Below, piece after piece: positions 40,532-49,134 of a DNA stretch of 64,000 nt. Positions within the stretch are counted from its first letter, which is position 1. The number at the start of each line of letters is the position of its first letter. The notes under the pieces are model-generated. The model saw only the letters and a program-made list of their open reading frames with translations, was not told where the DNA came from and did not search any database. The stretch comes from Streptomyces sp. NBC_01216 (GTDB lineage Bacteria > Actinomycetota > Actinomycetes > Streptomycetales > Streptomycetaceae): NCBI RefSeq assembly GCF_035994945.1, contig NZ_CP108677.1:2604001-2668000 (forward strand), written 5' to 3'. The position numbers and the translations under genes were made by a program.

Positions 40532-41383
40532 CTACGACTCCGCGCGGACGTGCACGATGTCACCGGCGGAGACGGCTTCCGTGCCACCGCCCTCCGTGTC
40601 CACCACCAGACGGCCGTCGCCGTCGAGCGCGACAGCCACGCCCTCCAGCTTCCGTTCGCCGGGGAGCTCGGCCCGGACGCGGCGGCCCAGGGTCGCGCAC
40701 CCCGCGGCGTAGGCGTCCTGAAGGCCGGAGGCGGCGGGGTCCCCGTCCGCCCGGACCCAGTCGCCGTACCACTTCTCCATGGACCGCAGGACGGCCCGCA
40801 GCAGCGGGTCGCGGTCCGTGGAGACCGCGTTCGCGAGCAGCAGGGAACCAGCCGCGGGCACCGGCAGCTCGTCCTCCCTCAGGGTGACGTTGATGCCGAG
40901 CCCGATGACGACACCGGTCTCGTCGGCCCGCTCGGCGAGAATCCCGCCGGCCTTGCGTTCCTCACCGCCGACGGAAACCAGCAGGTCGTTGGGCCATTTG
41001 AGGGACATGTCGACACCGGCGGCCTTCGCGAGCCCGGTCGCCGCGGCGACGCCGGCCAGCAGCGGCAGCCAGCCCCAGCGGTGCACCGGCACCGCCGGCC
41101 TGAGCAGGACGGAAACGAAGATCCCGGACCGGGCGGGCGCCACCCAGCTGCGGTCGAGCCGGCCACGCCCCGAGGTCTGTTCCTCGGCGACGAGCACCGC
41201 GCCCTCGGGCAGGTCACCGGCGCGGGAGGCGAGGTCCGAGTTGGTGGAGCCGGTCGTGGAGACCACCTCCAGCGAGGTCCACAGAGCGTCGGGAGTCACG
41301 AGCGCGCGGCGCAGCGCGCCGGCGTTGAGCGGGGGCCTGTCCAGGTCGGACCAGGGCCCTCCTGAGTCATGAGAGGACGTCAT
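40532..41383 (-). CDS. birA: Biotin--[acetyl-CoA-carboxylase] ligase
   Basis: BirA attaches biotin to the lysine of biotin carboxyl carrier domains, here likely AccA2. The 283-aa product has the catalytic STTGSTNSDLASRAG, the biotin/ATP loop TSGRGRLDRSW, LKWPNDLLVSVGGEERKAGG and IGLGINV. A C-terminal SH3-like cap follows. There is no N-terminal DNA-binding domain, so it is a ligase only. ATG 41383 is divergent from pccB, sharing a 134-base promoter region with an inverted repeat. Confidence 0.94.
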   Translation of the reverse strand: MTSSHDSGGPWSDLDRPPLNAGALRRALVTPDALWTSLEVVSTTGSTNSDLASRAGDLPEGAVLVAEEQTSGRGRLDRSWVAPARSGIFVSVLLRPAVPVHRWGWLPLLAGVAAATGLAKAAGVDMSLKWPNDLLVSVGGEERKAGGILAERADETGVVIGLGINVTLREDELPVPAAGSLLLANAVSTDRDPLLRAVLRSMEKWYGDWVRADGDPAASGLQDAYAAGCATLGRRVRAELPGERKLEGVAVALDGDGRLVVDTEGGGTEAVSAGDIVHVRAES

Positions 41384-41423
41384 GCAAGTCAGCCTAGGTG
41401 TGGCAAAGACCGCAGTGCCGAAC

Positions 41424-41441
41424 CGTATCGCCGTCGATACG
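41424..41441. promoter_or_regulatory. Inverted repeat between birA and pccB
   Basis: CGTATCG-N4-CGATACG lies in the divergent promoter region. The half site is identical to that of the 12-bp palindrome at 35692-35703. Confidence 0.5.
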
Positions 41442-41517
41442 CTACGGGTCAGTAGGCCAGCAGTAGCCCATTGGTAGTCAACGAACCCCCCGTGACCAGG
41501 CAGGGAGCCGCATCCCG

Positions 41518-43119
41518 ATGTCCGAGTCGGTACAGCCACAGGAAATCGACATTCACACGACCGCGGGCAAGATCGCGGATCTTCAGCGCCGTATTGACGA
41601 GGCGACCCACGCCGGTTCCCAGCGCGCCGTGGAGAAGCAGCACGCGAAGGGCAAGCTGACCGCGCGCGAGCGGATCGCCCTGCTGCTCGACGAGGACTCG
41701 TTCGTCGAGCTGGACGAGCTGGCCCGGCACCGCTCCACCAGCTTCGGCCTGGAGCACAACCGTCCGTACGGCGACGGTGTCGTCACCGGCTACGGCACGG
41801 TCGACGGGCGGCCCGTCGCGGTCTTCTCGCAGGACTTCACGGTCTTCGGCGGCGCACTGGGCGAGACCTTCGGCCAGAAGATCATCAAGGTGATGGACTT
41901 CGCCCTGAAGACCGGATGCCCGGTCGTCGGCATCAACGACTCCGGCGGCGCCCGCATCCAGGAGGGTGTCAACGCGCTGGGCATGTACGGCGAGATCTTC
42001 CGCCGCAACACCCACGCCTCCGGCGTCATCCCGCAGATCTCGCTCGTCGTCGGTCCGTGCGCGGGCGGTGCGGTCTACTCCCCCGCGATCACCGACTTCA
42101 CGGTGATGGTGGACCAGACCTCGCACATGTTCATCACCGGTCCTGACGTCATCAAGACGGTGACGGGCGAGGACGTCGGCTTCGAGGAGCTCGGCGGCGC
42201 GCGGACGCACAACACCACGTCGGGCGTCGCCCACCACATGTCGGGCGACGAGAAGGACGCGATCGAGTACGTCAAATCCCTCCTGTCCTACCTCCCTTCG
42301 AACAACCTGTCGGAGCCGCCGGCCTTCCCCGAGGTCGCCGGGACCGAGGTGACGGACGAGGACCGCGAGCTGGACATCCTGATCCCGGACTCCGCGAACC
42401 AGCCGTACGACATGCACCGGGTCATCGAGCACGTCGTCGACGACGGCGAGTTCCTGGAGACCCAGGCGCTGTTCGCGCCGAACATCCTGACCGGCTTCGG
42501 CCGGGTCGAGGGCTTCCCGGTCGGCGTCGTCGCCAACCAGCCGATGCAGTTCGCGGGGTGTCTGGACATCGACGCGAGCGAGAAGGCGGCCCGCTTCGTC
42601 CGTACCTGCGACGCCTTCAACATCCCCGTGCTGACCTTCGTGGACGTCCCCGGCTTCCTGCCGGGTGTCGACCAGGAGTACGGCGGCATCATCCGCCGCG
42701 GCGCGAAGCTGATCTACGCCTACGCCGAGGCGACCGTCCCGCTGATCACCGTCATCACGCGCAAGGCGTTCGGCGGCGCGTACGACGTCATGGGCTCCAA
42801 GCACCTCGGCGCGGACCTGAACCTGGCCTGGCCCACCGCGCAGATCGCGGTCATGGGCGCGCAGGGCGCGGTCAACATCCTGCACCGCAGGACGATCGAG
42901 GCGGTGAAGGACGCGGACGAGGCGGCGGCGGAGCGGGCGCGGCTGATCCAGGAGTACGAGGACACCCTGCTCAACCCGTACACGGCCGCCGAGCGCGGCT
43001 ACATCGACGGCGTCGTCATGCCGTCGGACACCCGCCCGCAGATCGTGAAGGGACTGCGTCAGCTGCGTTCGAAGCGGGAAAACCTGCCTCCGAAGAAGCA
43101 CGGCAACATTCCCCTCTAG
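41518..43119 (+). CDS. pccB: Acyl-CoA (propionyl-CoA) carboxylase beta subunit
   Basis: The carboxyltransferase moves CO2 from biotin to propionyl-CoA, giving methylmalonyl-CoA for polyketides and central metabolism. The 533-aa product has [20 protein letters not shown] at the start, [33 protein letters not shown] and [36 protein letters not shown] contains the Asp that, in the S. coelicolor PccB structure work, sets propionyl-CoA preference. AGGGAG precedes ATG 41518. pccE follows 17 bases later. Confidence 0.95.
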   Translation: MSESVQPQEIDIHTTAGKIADLQRRIDEATHAGSQRAVEKQHAKGKLTARERIALLLDEDSFVELDELARHRSTSFGLEHNRPYGDGVVTGYGTVDGRPVAVFSQDFTVFGGALGETFGQKIIKVMDFALKTGCPVVGINDSGGARIQEGVNALGMYGEIFRRNTHASGVIPQISLVVGPCAGGAVYSPAITDFTVMVDQTSHMFITGPDVIKTVTGEDVGFEELGGARTHNTTSGVAHHMSGDEKDAIEYVKSLLSYLPSNNLSEPPAFPEVAGTEVTDEDRELDILIPDSANQPYDMHRVIEHVVDDGEFLETQALFAPNILTGFGRVEGFPVGVVANQPMQFAGCLDIDASEKAARFVRTCDAFNIPVLTFVDVPGFLPGVDQEYGGIIRRGAKLIYAYAEATVPLITVITRKAFGGAYDVMGSKHLGADLNLAWPTAQIAVMGAQGAVNILHRRTIEAVKDADEAAAERARLIQEYEDTLLNPYTAAERGYIDGVVMPSDTRPQIVKGLRQLRSKRENLPPKKHGNIPL

Positions 43120-43136
43120 ACCTCAGGAGGGTCGTC

Positions 43137-43349
43137 ATGATCAAGGTCGTACGAGGAAACCCGACACCCGAGGAGCTGGCCGCCGCCCTGGCGGTGGTCC
43201 AGGCCCGGGCCGCGGCGACGGCGGCGGCGTCCGCGGCCGGCAGCGGCCCGGAGGTGCCGGAAGGCTGGTCGGACCCGTCGCGGATCGCGCGCGGGGTGCG
43301 CCACCGGCCGGGACCGCGCTCATGGGTGCGGTCCTACTGGCCGGTGTAG
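43137..43349 (+). CDS. pccE: Acyl-CoA carboxylase epsilon subunit
   Basis: The 70-aa epsilon subunit stabilises or stimulates the carboxylase complex. It begins MIKVVRGNPTPEELAAALAV and ends WSDPSRIARGVRHRPGPRSW, VRSYWPV, the standard actinobacterial epsilon pattern. AGGAGG precedes ATG 43137. It is the end of the pccB operon; a palindromic repeat lies about 115 bases after it. Confidence 0.93.
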   Translation: MIKVVRGNPTPEELAAALAVVQARAAATAAASAAGSGPEVPEGWSDPSRIARGVRHRPGPRSWVRSYWPV

Positions 43350-43463
43350 CCGCGGGCCGGGACGGGCGGGCAGGGCGGGGCCCGGCCCCGAAGACGGACA
43401 CGGACGACGCGAAGGCCGGGCCTCTTGTGCGGGAGGCCCGGCCTTCGCGTGTGCCGGCCCAGA

Positions 43464-43492
43464 GCCTGTCGGGTGGCCTTCGATCGACAGGC
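43464..43492 (+). repeat. Dispersed palindromic repeat, copy 2
   Basis: GCCTGTCGG (43464-43472), GGTGGCCTTCGA and TCGACAGGC (43484-43492) form a hairpin, followed by GGGCGCGGCC as in the other full copies. Confidence 0.75.
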
Positions 43493-43609
43493 GGGCGCGG
43501 CCTGTTGCGTGCGACTCCCCGGCGCCGGGATGTCGCTGTAGCGGAGCTATCGGGGCATGCCGGCAAGGCCGGAAGCGTGCGTGCCCTGCCGTGACCGCCA
43601 GGCCGGAGG

Positions 43610-44010
43610 TCACTCGGCAGGCTCGGCGCGACGCAGGAGGACTCCGGCCGCCAGTGCGCCGACGAGCACGATCGCCGCGTTGACCCGCGCCGCGAGTGCG
43701 ATGCCGTCGAGGACGCTCTCCCGCAGGACCGCGGGGGCGAGGCCCTGCGCGACCCGGGCGGCCATCAGCGTCCCGGGCCCGTGGGCGAGACCGCCCACCA
43801 GGCAGGAGGCCGAGCACGGCCGTCCCGCCGAGGAACATCCGGCGGCGGCCGACGAGGTCGGCGACGCTCCCGAGGAGGAGGGTGGATCCGGCGGCGGCGA
43901 GGGCGAAGGTGGCGATCCGCTGGAGGTCGGCGAGGGAGAAGCCGAGTCCTTCGCCGATGAAGGGCAGGGCGACGTTCAGGATCGAGAAGTCGACGGACCG
44001 TAGCAGACCC
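43610..44010 (-). pseudogene. Decayed MFS transporter gene
   Basis: The minus strand reads VDFSILNVALPFIGEGLGFS, then ATFALAAAGSTLLLGSVADL and VGRRRMFLGGTAVLGL, membrane segments 1-3 of a DHA2-type MFS exporter. In another frame it continues GGLAHGPGTLMAARVAQGLA and jumps to a C-terminal end VNAAIVLVGALAAGVLLRR. About 300 central residues are missing, a frameshift lies near 43800 and the start is lost. The divergent TetR gene remains intact. Confidence 0.8.
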
Positions 44011-44020
44011 GGGAGCGCAA

Positions 44021-44656
44021 ATGGAACAGGAGACCCGCTTGAGTGAGAGTCAGCCGGCCGTGCCCGGCACCGTGCGCCCCGGCGGCCGCACCGCGAAGGT
44101 ACGGCGGGCCGTCCTCGAGGCCACCGAGGACGCCCTGGCCACCGCGGGCTTCCACGCGCTGAACATGGACCACATCGCCGCCGGCGCGGGGGTCGGCAAG
44201 ACCACCGTCTACCGGCGCTGGGGGTCCCCCGTCGGGCTCGTCGCCGACCTGCTGCGCGACATGGCGGACCGGTCCCTGCCCGCCTCCGACACCGGCAGCC
44301 TGGCCGGGGACCTGCGGGCCAACGCCGCCCTGGTGCTCAGGATCCTGACCGACCGGAGGATGGGCGCCGTCCTCCGCGCGGTCATCGCCGCCGCCGCCTG
44401 CGACGAGGAGTGCGCCGAGGCGCTGAGCGGCTTCTACCGGGCACGGCTGGAGGAGTGGGCACCGGTCGTCCGGCGGGGCGCCGAGCGCGGTGAGATCGCC
44501 CCCGACACGGACGGCGCCGAACTGCTGCGAGCCGTCTCCGCACCGCTCTACTACCGTTTCATCATCACACGCGAGCCGCTGGGCCCGGCGGACGCGGAAC
44601 GGGCGGTGGCGGCGGCGCTGACGGCGGCCGACGGCGGGGCGTTCACCGTCCGGTGA
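44021..44656 (+). CDS. TetR family regulator beside the dead MFS gene
   Basis: The 211-aa product has the TetR HTH: RRAVLEATEDALATAGFHAL, NMDHIAAGAGVGKTTVYRRW, then a helical ligand domain with DRRMGAVLRAVIAAAACDEE and FYRARLEEWAPVVRRGAERG. ATG 44021 follows GGGAG by five bases; a TTG at 44039 with AGGAG is an alternative. It probably repressed the divergent MFS gene, now a pseudogene, so its present target may only be itself. Confidence 0.9.
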   Translation: MEQETRLSESQPAVPGTVRPGGRTAKVRRAVLEATEDALATAGFHALNMDHIAAGAGVGKTTVYRRWGSPVGLVADLLRDMADRSLPASDTGSLAGDLRANAALVLRILTDRRMGAVLRAVIAAAACDEECAEALSGFYRARLEEWAPVVRRGAERGEIAPDTDGAELLRAVSAPLYYRFIITREPLGPADAERAVAAALTAADGGAFTVR

Positions 44657-44724
44657 CGGCCCGCGAGACCCGCCGGACGGACCGCGCGCGAGGAGGCCCG
44701 GCGACGAAATGGGCCCTTCGGCAC

Positions 44725-44756
44725 GGCGCGCCTGAGTACGGGTACTCAGGCGCGCC
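44725..44756. promoter_or_regulatory. 32-bp near-perfect palindrome upstream of a 42-aa gene
   Basis: GGCGCGCCTGAGTAC (44725-44739) and its exact complement (44742-44756) flank a GG centre. It lies 27 bases before the small gene's ATG, over its likely promoter, and could act as operator or RNA hairpin. Confidence 0.65.
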
Positions 44757-44783
44757 CGCCCCCGCGCGCGCAGGATCGGGGGC

Positions 44784-44912
44784 ATGCTCTGGTCCGACCC
44801 CGACGACGAGCCGCCGAAGGAACTGCGGGACATGCAGACGATGCTGCGCCGTGCCTCCGTCCTGCTGGCCCTGGCGATGCTGGTGGGCATGCTCGCGGCC
44901 GGCCTGCGCTGA
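44784..44912 (+). CDS. 42-aa single-pass membrane protein, possibly MmpB-like
   Basis: The product begins MLWSDPDDEPPKELRDMQTM, has LRRASVLLALAMLVGMLAAG as a membrane segment and ends LR. ATG 44784 follows AGGATCGGGGGC. I recall a conserved Streptomyces morphogenic membrane peptide (MmpB) of this size with a similar MLWSDP start, between the carboxylase genes and maf, but I cannot confirm it here. A 32-bp palindrome stands just upstream. maf follows 45 bases later. Confidence 0.75.
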   Translation: MLWSDPDDEPPKELRDMQTMLRRASVLLALAMLVGMLAAGLR

Positions 44913-44957
44913 CGGCGTGCCCGCACCACGGGTCCGCACTGATCTACGCTGCCTCCC

Positions 44958-45563
44958 ATGACTGCTGATCGCCGCCGTGTCGTGCTCGCCTCCGCCTCAC
45001 CCGCCCGTCTCGGACTGCTGCGCCAGGCCGGACTCGCCCCCGAGGTCATCGTGAGCGGCGTCGACGAGGACAAGGTCCACGCCCCCACCCCGGCCGAGCT
45101 GGCCCTCTCCCTCGCCGAGGCGAAGGCCGCCCATGTGGCCGCCCGGCCCGAGGCGTTCGGCGCACTCGTCATCGGCTGCGACTCGGTCCTCGAACTCGAC
45201 AAGCGGGCCCTCGGCAAGCCCGCGGACGCCGCGGAGGCCACCGCCCGCTGGCACGCGATGCGCGGCCGGGTGGGCATCCTCCAGACGGGTCACTGCGTGT
45301 ACGACACGGCCGCCAAGCGCTACGAGTCCGCGACCGCCTCGACCGTCGTGCGCTTCGGCGAGCCCACCGACGCCGAGATCGCCGCCTACGTGGCCAGCGG
45401 CGAACCTCTGCACGTGGCGGGAGCCTTCACCCTGGACGGCCGCTCCGCGCCCTTCATCGAGGGCATCGACGGCGACCCCGGCAACGTCATCGGCCTGTCC
45501 CTGCCGCTGCTGCGCACCCTGCTCGGCAAACTGGGCGTCCCCATCACCGAACTCTGGGCGTGA
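44958..45563 (+). CDS. maf: Maf family nucleoside-triphosphate pyrophosphatase
   Basis: Maf proteins hydrolyse non-canonical or modified dTTP/UTP-type nucleotides and affect septation. The 201-aa product has [36 protein letters not shown] (metal Asp and substrate lysine), [18 protein letters not shown] and a family-typical length. ATG 44958 lies after TACGCTGCCTCCC. It sits between the membrane peptide gene and a convergent membrane-protein gene. Confidence 0.93.
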   Translation: MTADRRRVVLASASPARLGLLRQAGLAPEVIVSGVDEDKVHAPTPAELALSLAEAKAAHVAARPEAFGALVIGCDSVLELDKRALGKPADAAEATARWHAMRGRVGILQTGHCVYDTAAKRYESATASTVVRFGEPTDAEIAAYVASGEPLHVAGAFTLDGRSAPFIEGIDGDPGNVIGLSLPLLRTLLGKLGVPITELWA

Positions 45564-45620
45564 CGGCCCGCTCCGGGACCGCGGGCCCGCCCGGAAGCCC
45601 GCGGTCCTCGCCGCGGCCGC

Positions 45621-46112
45621 CTACGCCGGCGTGGGCGCCGCCCCGTGCTCCGGCCCCGGCTCAGGCGCGAGCTCCGGCCCCGGCTCAGGCGCGAGCTCCG
45701 GCCGGGCCCGCGGGGCCCCGGAGTCCTTCCCGTAGGCCACCAGCGTGAGCACGATCAGCCCCAGCACCAGCACCATGAACGCGAACGCGCCCCAGCCGAC
45801 CAGACCCACCGTCACGGCCCCGAGCACGCCGTGCACGACCGCGCAGCCGACGAGCAGGATCCGGCCCGTGCGGCCGGGGCGCCGGTCCCGGACCCCGGCG
45901 AGCAGCGCGACCAGGCCGCACAGGCCGAGCAGGGCACCCGAGACGAGACCCAGCCCCCAGGTCCCGGCGACCATCGCGTCCGGGTCCATCCCGTCCAGCG
46001 ACATCGACTGGACTTCCAGGAAGCGCGCCATGACCGCGTTGAGGGCGACGATGCCGGGTGCCTCCAGGAGGAGCACCACGCCCGTCACGAGTGCTATCGC
46101 TCTGCGGGCCAC
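45621..46112 (-). CDS. Integral membrane protein with repeated acidic tail
   Basis: The 163-aa product has four membrane segments: AIALVTGVVLLLEAPGIVAL, WGLGLVSGALLGLCGLVALL, ILLVGCAVVHGVLGAVTVGL and FAFMVLVLGLIVLTLVAYG. A cytoplasmic tail with two or three ELAPEPGP repeats follows, encoded by 24-base direct repeats at 45648-45700. I chose GTG 46112 with GGGGG upstream; GTG 46121 is possible. Function is unknown; a similar gene lies between maf and accA2 in S. coelicolor as I recall. Confidence 0.8.
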   Translation of the reverse strand: MARRAIALVTGVVLLLEAPGIVALNAVMARFLEVQSMSLDGMDPDAMVAGTWGLGLVSGALLGLCGLVALLAGVRDRRPGRTGRILLVGCAVVHGVLGAVTVGLVGWGAFAFMVLVLGLIVLTLVAYGKDSGAPRARPELAPEPGPELAPEPGPEHGAAPTPA

Positions 46113-46473
46113 CTCGGCCACCCCCTGTTGACGGCTGTTACCTGCAGTACGGACGACAACGCGAAGGCTACTGACTGGTAAACGGTGCGACAAGAGTTCG
46201 GGCGGCCCTGCGGAGCGGCAAAGAATCATTGGGCCATTCGTAGGGACCCCACAAAGAAACCCGTTCGGCGACTGGCCGCAGGAACAGAGACCTGCGCCAC
46301 ACCTCGGAGCTACTGTGCCGTAAAGGAACCCTGCGTACCGTGGTGCGACAAGGGATTTCACGACCCGAGCAGGCTCGTATCACGCTCCGTGTGGGCAAGC
46401 TCACTACTGCGGACGGGTCGAAAGGCCGTGTCGGCAGTCCCTAAACTCAGCTTGTTTCAAGGAGGGAGCCATC
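46113..46473. other. Promoter region of accA2
   Basis: No gene is seen. GGTGCGACAAG occurs twice in direct orientation at 46184-46194 and 46342-46352. CTTG-TTT-CAAG forms a small dyad at 46450-46460, beside the accA2 RBS. These could be regulatory, but no known motif is recognised. Confidence 0.5.
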
Positions 46474-48228
46474 GTGCGCAAGGTGCTCATCGCCAACCGT
46501 GGCGAAATCGCTGTCCGCGTAGCCCGGGCCTGCCGGGACGCCGGGATCGCCAGCGTAGCCGTCTACGCCGACCCGGACCGGGACGCTCTGCACGTCCGCG
46601 CGGCCGACGAGGCGTTCGCTCTGGGCGGTGACACCCCGGCCGCCAGCTATCTGGACATGGCCAAGGTGCTTCAGGCGGCGAAGGACGCCGGGGCGGACGC
46701 GATCCACCCCGGATACGGCTTCCTTTCCGAGAACGCCGAGTTCGCCCAGGCCGTGATCGACGCCGGACTGACCTGGATCGGCCCGCCGCCGCAGGCCATC
46801 CGTGACCTCGGCGACAAGGTGGCGGCCCGTCACATCGCCCAGCGCGCGGGCGCCCCGCTGGTCGCGGGCACGCCCGACCCGGTCTCCGGCGCGGACGAGG
46901 TCGTCGAGTTCGCCCGGGAGAACGGGCTGCCGATCGCGATCAAGGCCGCCTTCGGCGGTGGCGGTCGCGGACTGAAGGTCGCCCGCACCCTCGAAGAGGT
47001 GCCGGAGCTCTACGACTCCGCCGTCCGCGAGGCCGTCGCGGCCTTCGGCCGGGGCGAGTGCTTCGTCGAGCGCTACCTCGACAAGCCGCGTCACGTCGAG
47101 ACACAGTGCCTCGCCGACTCGCACGGCAACGTGGTCGTCGTCTCCACCCGTGACTGCTCGCTCCAGCGCCGTCACCAGAAGCTCGTCGAGGAGGCCCCCG
47201 CGCCGTTCCTGACCGACGAGCAGAACGCCCAGCTGTACCGCGCCTCGAAGGCGATCCTGAAGGAGGCCGGCTACGTCGGCGCCGGCACGGTCGAGTTCCT
47301 GGTCGGCCTCGACGGCACGATCTCCTTCCTGGAGGTCAACACCCGTCTTCAGGTGGAGCACCCGGTCACCGAGGAAGTCACCGGCATCGACCTCGTCCGG
47401 GAGATGTTCCGGATCGCGGACGGCGAGGAGCTCGGCTACGACGACCCGGCCATCCGGGGCCACTCGTTCGAGTTCCGGATCAACGGCGAGGACCCGGGCC
47501 GTAACTTCCTGCCCGCCCCCGGCACCGTCACCACCTTCGCGGCACCGGCCGGCCCCGGCGTCCGGCTGGACGCGGGCGTCGAGTCCGGCTCGGTCATCGG
47601 CCCCGCCTGGGACTCCCTGCTGGCCAAGCTGATCGTCACCGGCGCCACCCGCGAGCAGGCGCTCCAGCGCGCCTCCCGCGCGCTGGCGGAGTTCACGGTG
47701 GAGGGCATGGCCACGGCCATCCCCTTCCACCGGGCCGTCGTCGTCGACCCCGACTTCACCGCGGACCCCTTCCGCGTCCACACCCGGTGGATCGAGACCG
47801 AGTTCGTCAACGAGATCAAGCCGTTCTCGCCCGGTGCCGCGGACGCGGAGGAGGACGAGGCGGGTCGCGAGACCATCGTCGTCGAGGTCGGCGGCAAGCG
47901 ACTCGAGGTCTCGCTGCCGTCCTCGCTCGGCATGACCCTGGCCCGCACGGGTCTGGCCGCCGGTGCCAAGCCGAAGCGTCGGGCCGCGAAGAAGTCCGGC
48001 CCGACGGCCTCCGGCGACACTCTCGCCTCCCCGATGCAGGGCACCATCGTGAAGGTGGCCGTCGAGGAGGGCCAGGAGGTCAAGGAGGGCGACCTCATCG
48101 TGGTCCTGGAGGCCATGAAGATGGAGCAGCCCCTCAACGCGCACCGCGCCGGCACCGTCAAGGGCCTGACGGCCGAGGTCGGCGCGTCGGTCACCTCCGG
48201 CGCCCCGATCTGCGAGATCAAGGACTGA
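46474..48228 (+). CDS. accA2: Acyl-CoA carboxylase alpha subunit (biotin carboxylase plus BCCP)
   Basis: AccA2 carboxylates its own biotin using ATP and bicarbonate, and serves acetyl- and propionyl-CoA carboxylase complexes. The 584-aa product starts [20 protein letters not shown] and has the ATP-grasp [32 protein letters not shown] and [20 protein letters not shown]. An Ala/Lys-rich linker and the C-terminal BCCP domain with the biotin lysine in [13 protein letters not shown] follow. GTG 46474 comes after AAGGAGGGAG. A 12-bp hairpin follows the stop. Its partners pccB and pccE lie about 3 kb to the left. Confidence 0.95.
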   Translation: MRKVLIANRGEIAVRVARACRDAGIASVAVYADPDRDALHVRAADEAFALGGDTPAASYLDMAKVLQAAKDAGADAIHPGYGFLSENAEFAQAVIDAGLTWIGPPPQAIRDLGDKVAARHIAQRAGAPLVAGTPDPVSGADEVVEFARENGLPIAIKAAFGGGGRGLKVARTLEEVPELYDSAVREAVAAFGRGECFVERYLDKPRHVETQCLADSHGNVVVVSTRDCSLQRRHQKLVEEAPAPFLTDEQNAQLYRASKAILKEAGYVGAGTVEFLVGLDGTISFLEVNTRLQVEHPVTEEVTGIDLVREMFRIADGEELGYDDPAIRGHSFEFRINGEDPGRNFLPAPGTVTTFAAPAGPGVRLDAGVESGSVIGPAWDSLLAKLIVTGATREQALQRASRALAEFTVEGMATAIPFHRAVVVDPDFTADPFRVHTRWIETEFVNEIKPFSPGAADAEEDEAGRETIVVEVGGKRLEVSLPSSLGMTLARTGLAAGAKPKRRAAKKSGPTASGDTLASPMQGTIVKVAVEEGQEVKEGDLIVVLEAMKMEQPLNAHRAGTVKGLTAEVGASVTSGAPICEIKD

Positions 48229-48247
48229 TCCACACCCCGGCACCGCC

Positions 48248-48288
48248 CGGAGGGCCCGCAGGCGCATCCCGCGCCCGCGGGCCCTCCG
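48248..48288 (+). terminator. accA2 terminator
   Basis: CGGAGGGCCCGC (48248-48259) pairs perfectly with GCGGGCCCTCCG (48277-48288), 19 bases after the stop. Confidence 0.8.
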
Positions 48289-48429
48289 CCGCTCGGGCCC
48301 CGGGAAGGGGTGACGGCCGCGCCGCCTCACGGGAGTCGCCCGTCTCACCCGCCCGGCCGCCACCGCACCGCCCGCCCGCACCGGACGTCCGGCCGGTAAA
48401 GGCCCTCCCGCGCCGAACCGAGGAGCCCC

Positions 48430-48975
48430 ATGCGTGCCGACGCGCGCCGCAACCACGAGCGTCTGCTCACCGAGGCCCGCGCCGCCTTCGCGGAGCACGG
48501 CACCGACGCCTCCCTGGAGGACGTCGCCCGCCGCGCGGGGGTCGGGATCGGCACGCTCTACCGGCACTTCCCCACCCGGGAGGCGCTGCTCAGCGCCGTG
48601 TTCCAGGAGGCCCTCGCGGTCCTGCTCCAGCGCTCGCGGGATCTCGCCGAGGCCGTGGACCCCTGCCGGGCCCTGGCCGAGTGGCTGCGCGCCCTGATCT
48701 CCCACGCGGGCGCGTACCGGGGCCTCGCGCACGGCCTGATGTCGGCCTCGGGAAAGGGGAGTTCGGCGCTCTCTCAGTGCAGCGTGCCGTTGCGCGCGGC
48801 CGGCGAGAGGCTGCTCGCCCACGCCCAGGAAGCGGGCACCGTGCGGAAGGAGGTGTCGATCGGCGACCTGATGCAGCTGACCAACGCCATCGCGCTGGCC
48901 GCCGAACAGTGCCCGGAGGACGCGGAGCTGCCCGACCGACTGCTCGCCCTGACCCTGTGCGGGCTCACACCCTGA
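48430..48975 (+). CDS. TetR family regulator
   Basis: The 181-aa product begins RADARRNHERLLTEARAAFA, with HTH SLEDVARRAGVGIGTLYRHF, then PTREALLSAVFQEALAVLLQ and a ligand domain. It resembles TetR proteins that control nearby short-chain dehydrogenases or exporters, but no obvious target is adjacent. GAGGAG precedes ATG 48430. Its TGA stop runs straight into a half copy of the dispersed repeat. Confidence 0.92.
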   Translation: MRADARRNHERLLTEARAAFAEHGTDASLEDVARRAGVGIGTLYRHFPTREALLSAVFQEALAVLLQRSRDLAEAVDPCRALAEWLRALISHAGAYRGLAHGLMSASGKGSSALSQCSVPLRAAGERLLAHAQEAGTVRKEVSIGDLMQLTNAIALAAEQCPEDAELPDRLLALTLCGLTP

Positions 48976-48977
48976 GA

Positions 48978-48993
48978 GCCTGTCGGGTGGCCT
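48978..48993 (+). repeat. Dispersed palindromic repeat, half copy
   Basis: GCCTGTCGGGTGGCCT follows the TetR stop as TGAGAGCCTG... and then diverges. The right arm is missing. Confidence 0.65.
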
Positions 48994-49134
48994 GTGACCG
49001 GGGCCCGCACCACCTTCGGAGGCGGCGTCCGGGTCCTCGGCGGGCAGCTCATCCCACCTCGACACGGGACCGGCACCTCGGCGGGTGCGGGGGAGCATCG
49101 GACCAGGCCCCGGCCCGGCACACGGACGCCGGGA

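Noticed and set aside
46447..49098. 883-aa minus-strand frame across accA2 and the TetR gene
   Set aside because: A long shadow frame opposite two clear genes; composition is the complement of their codons.
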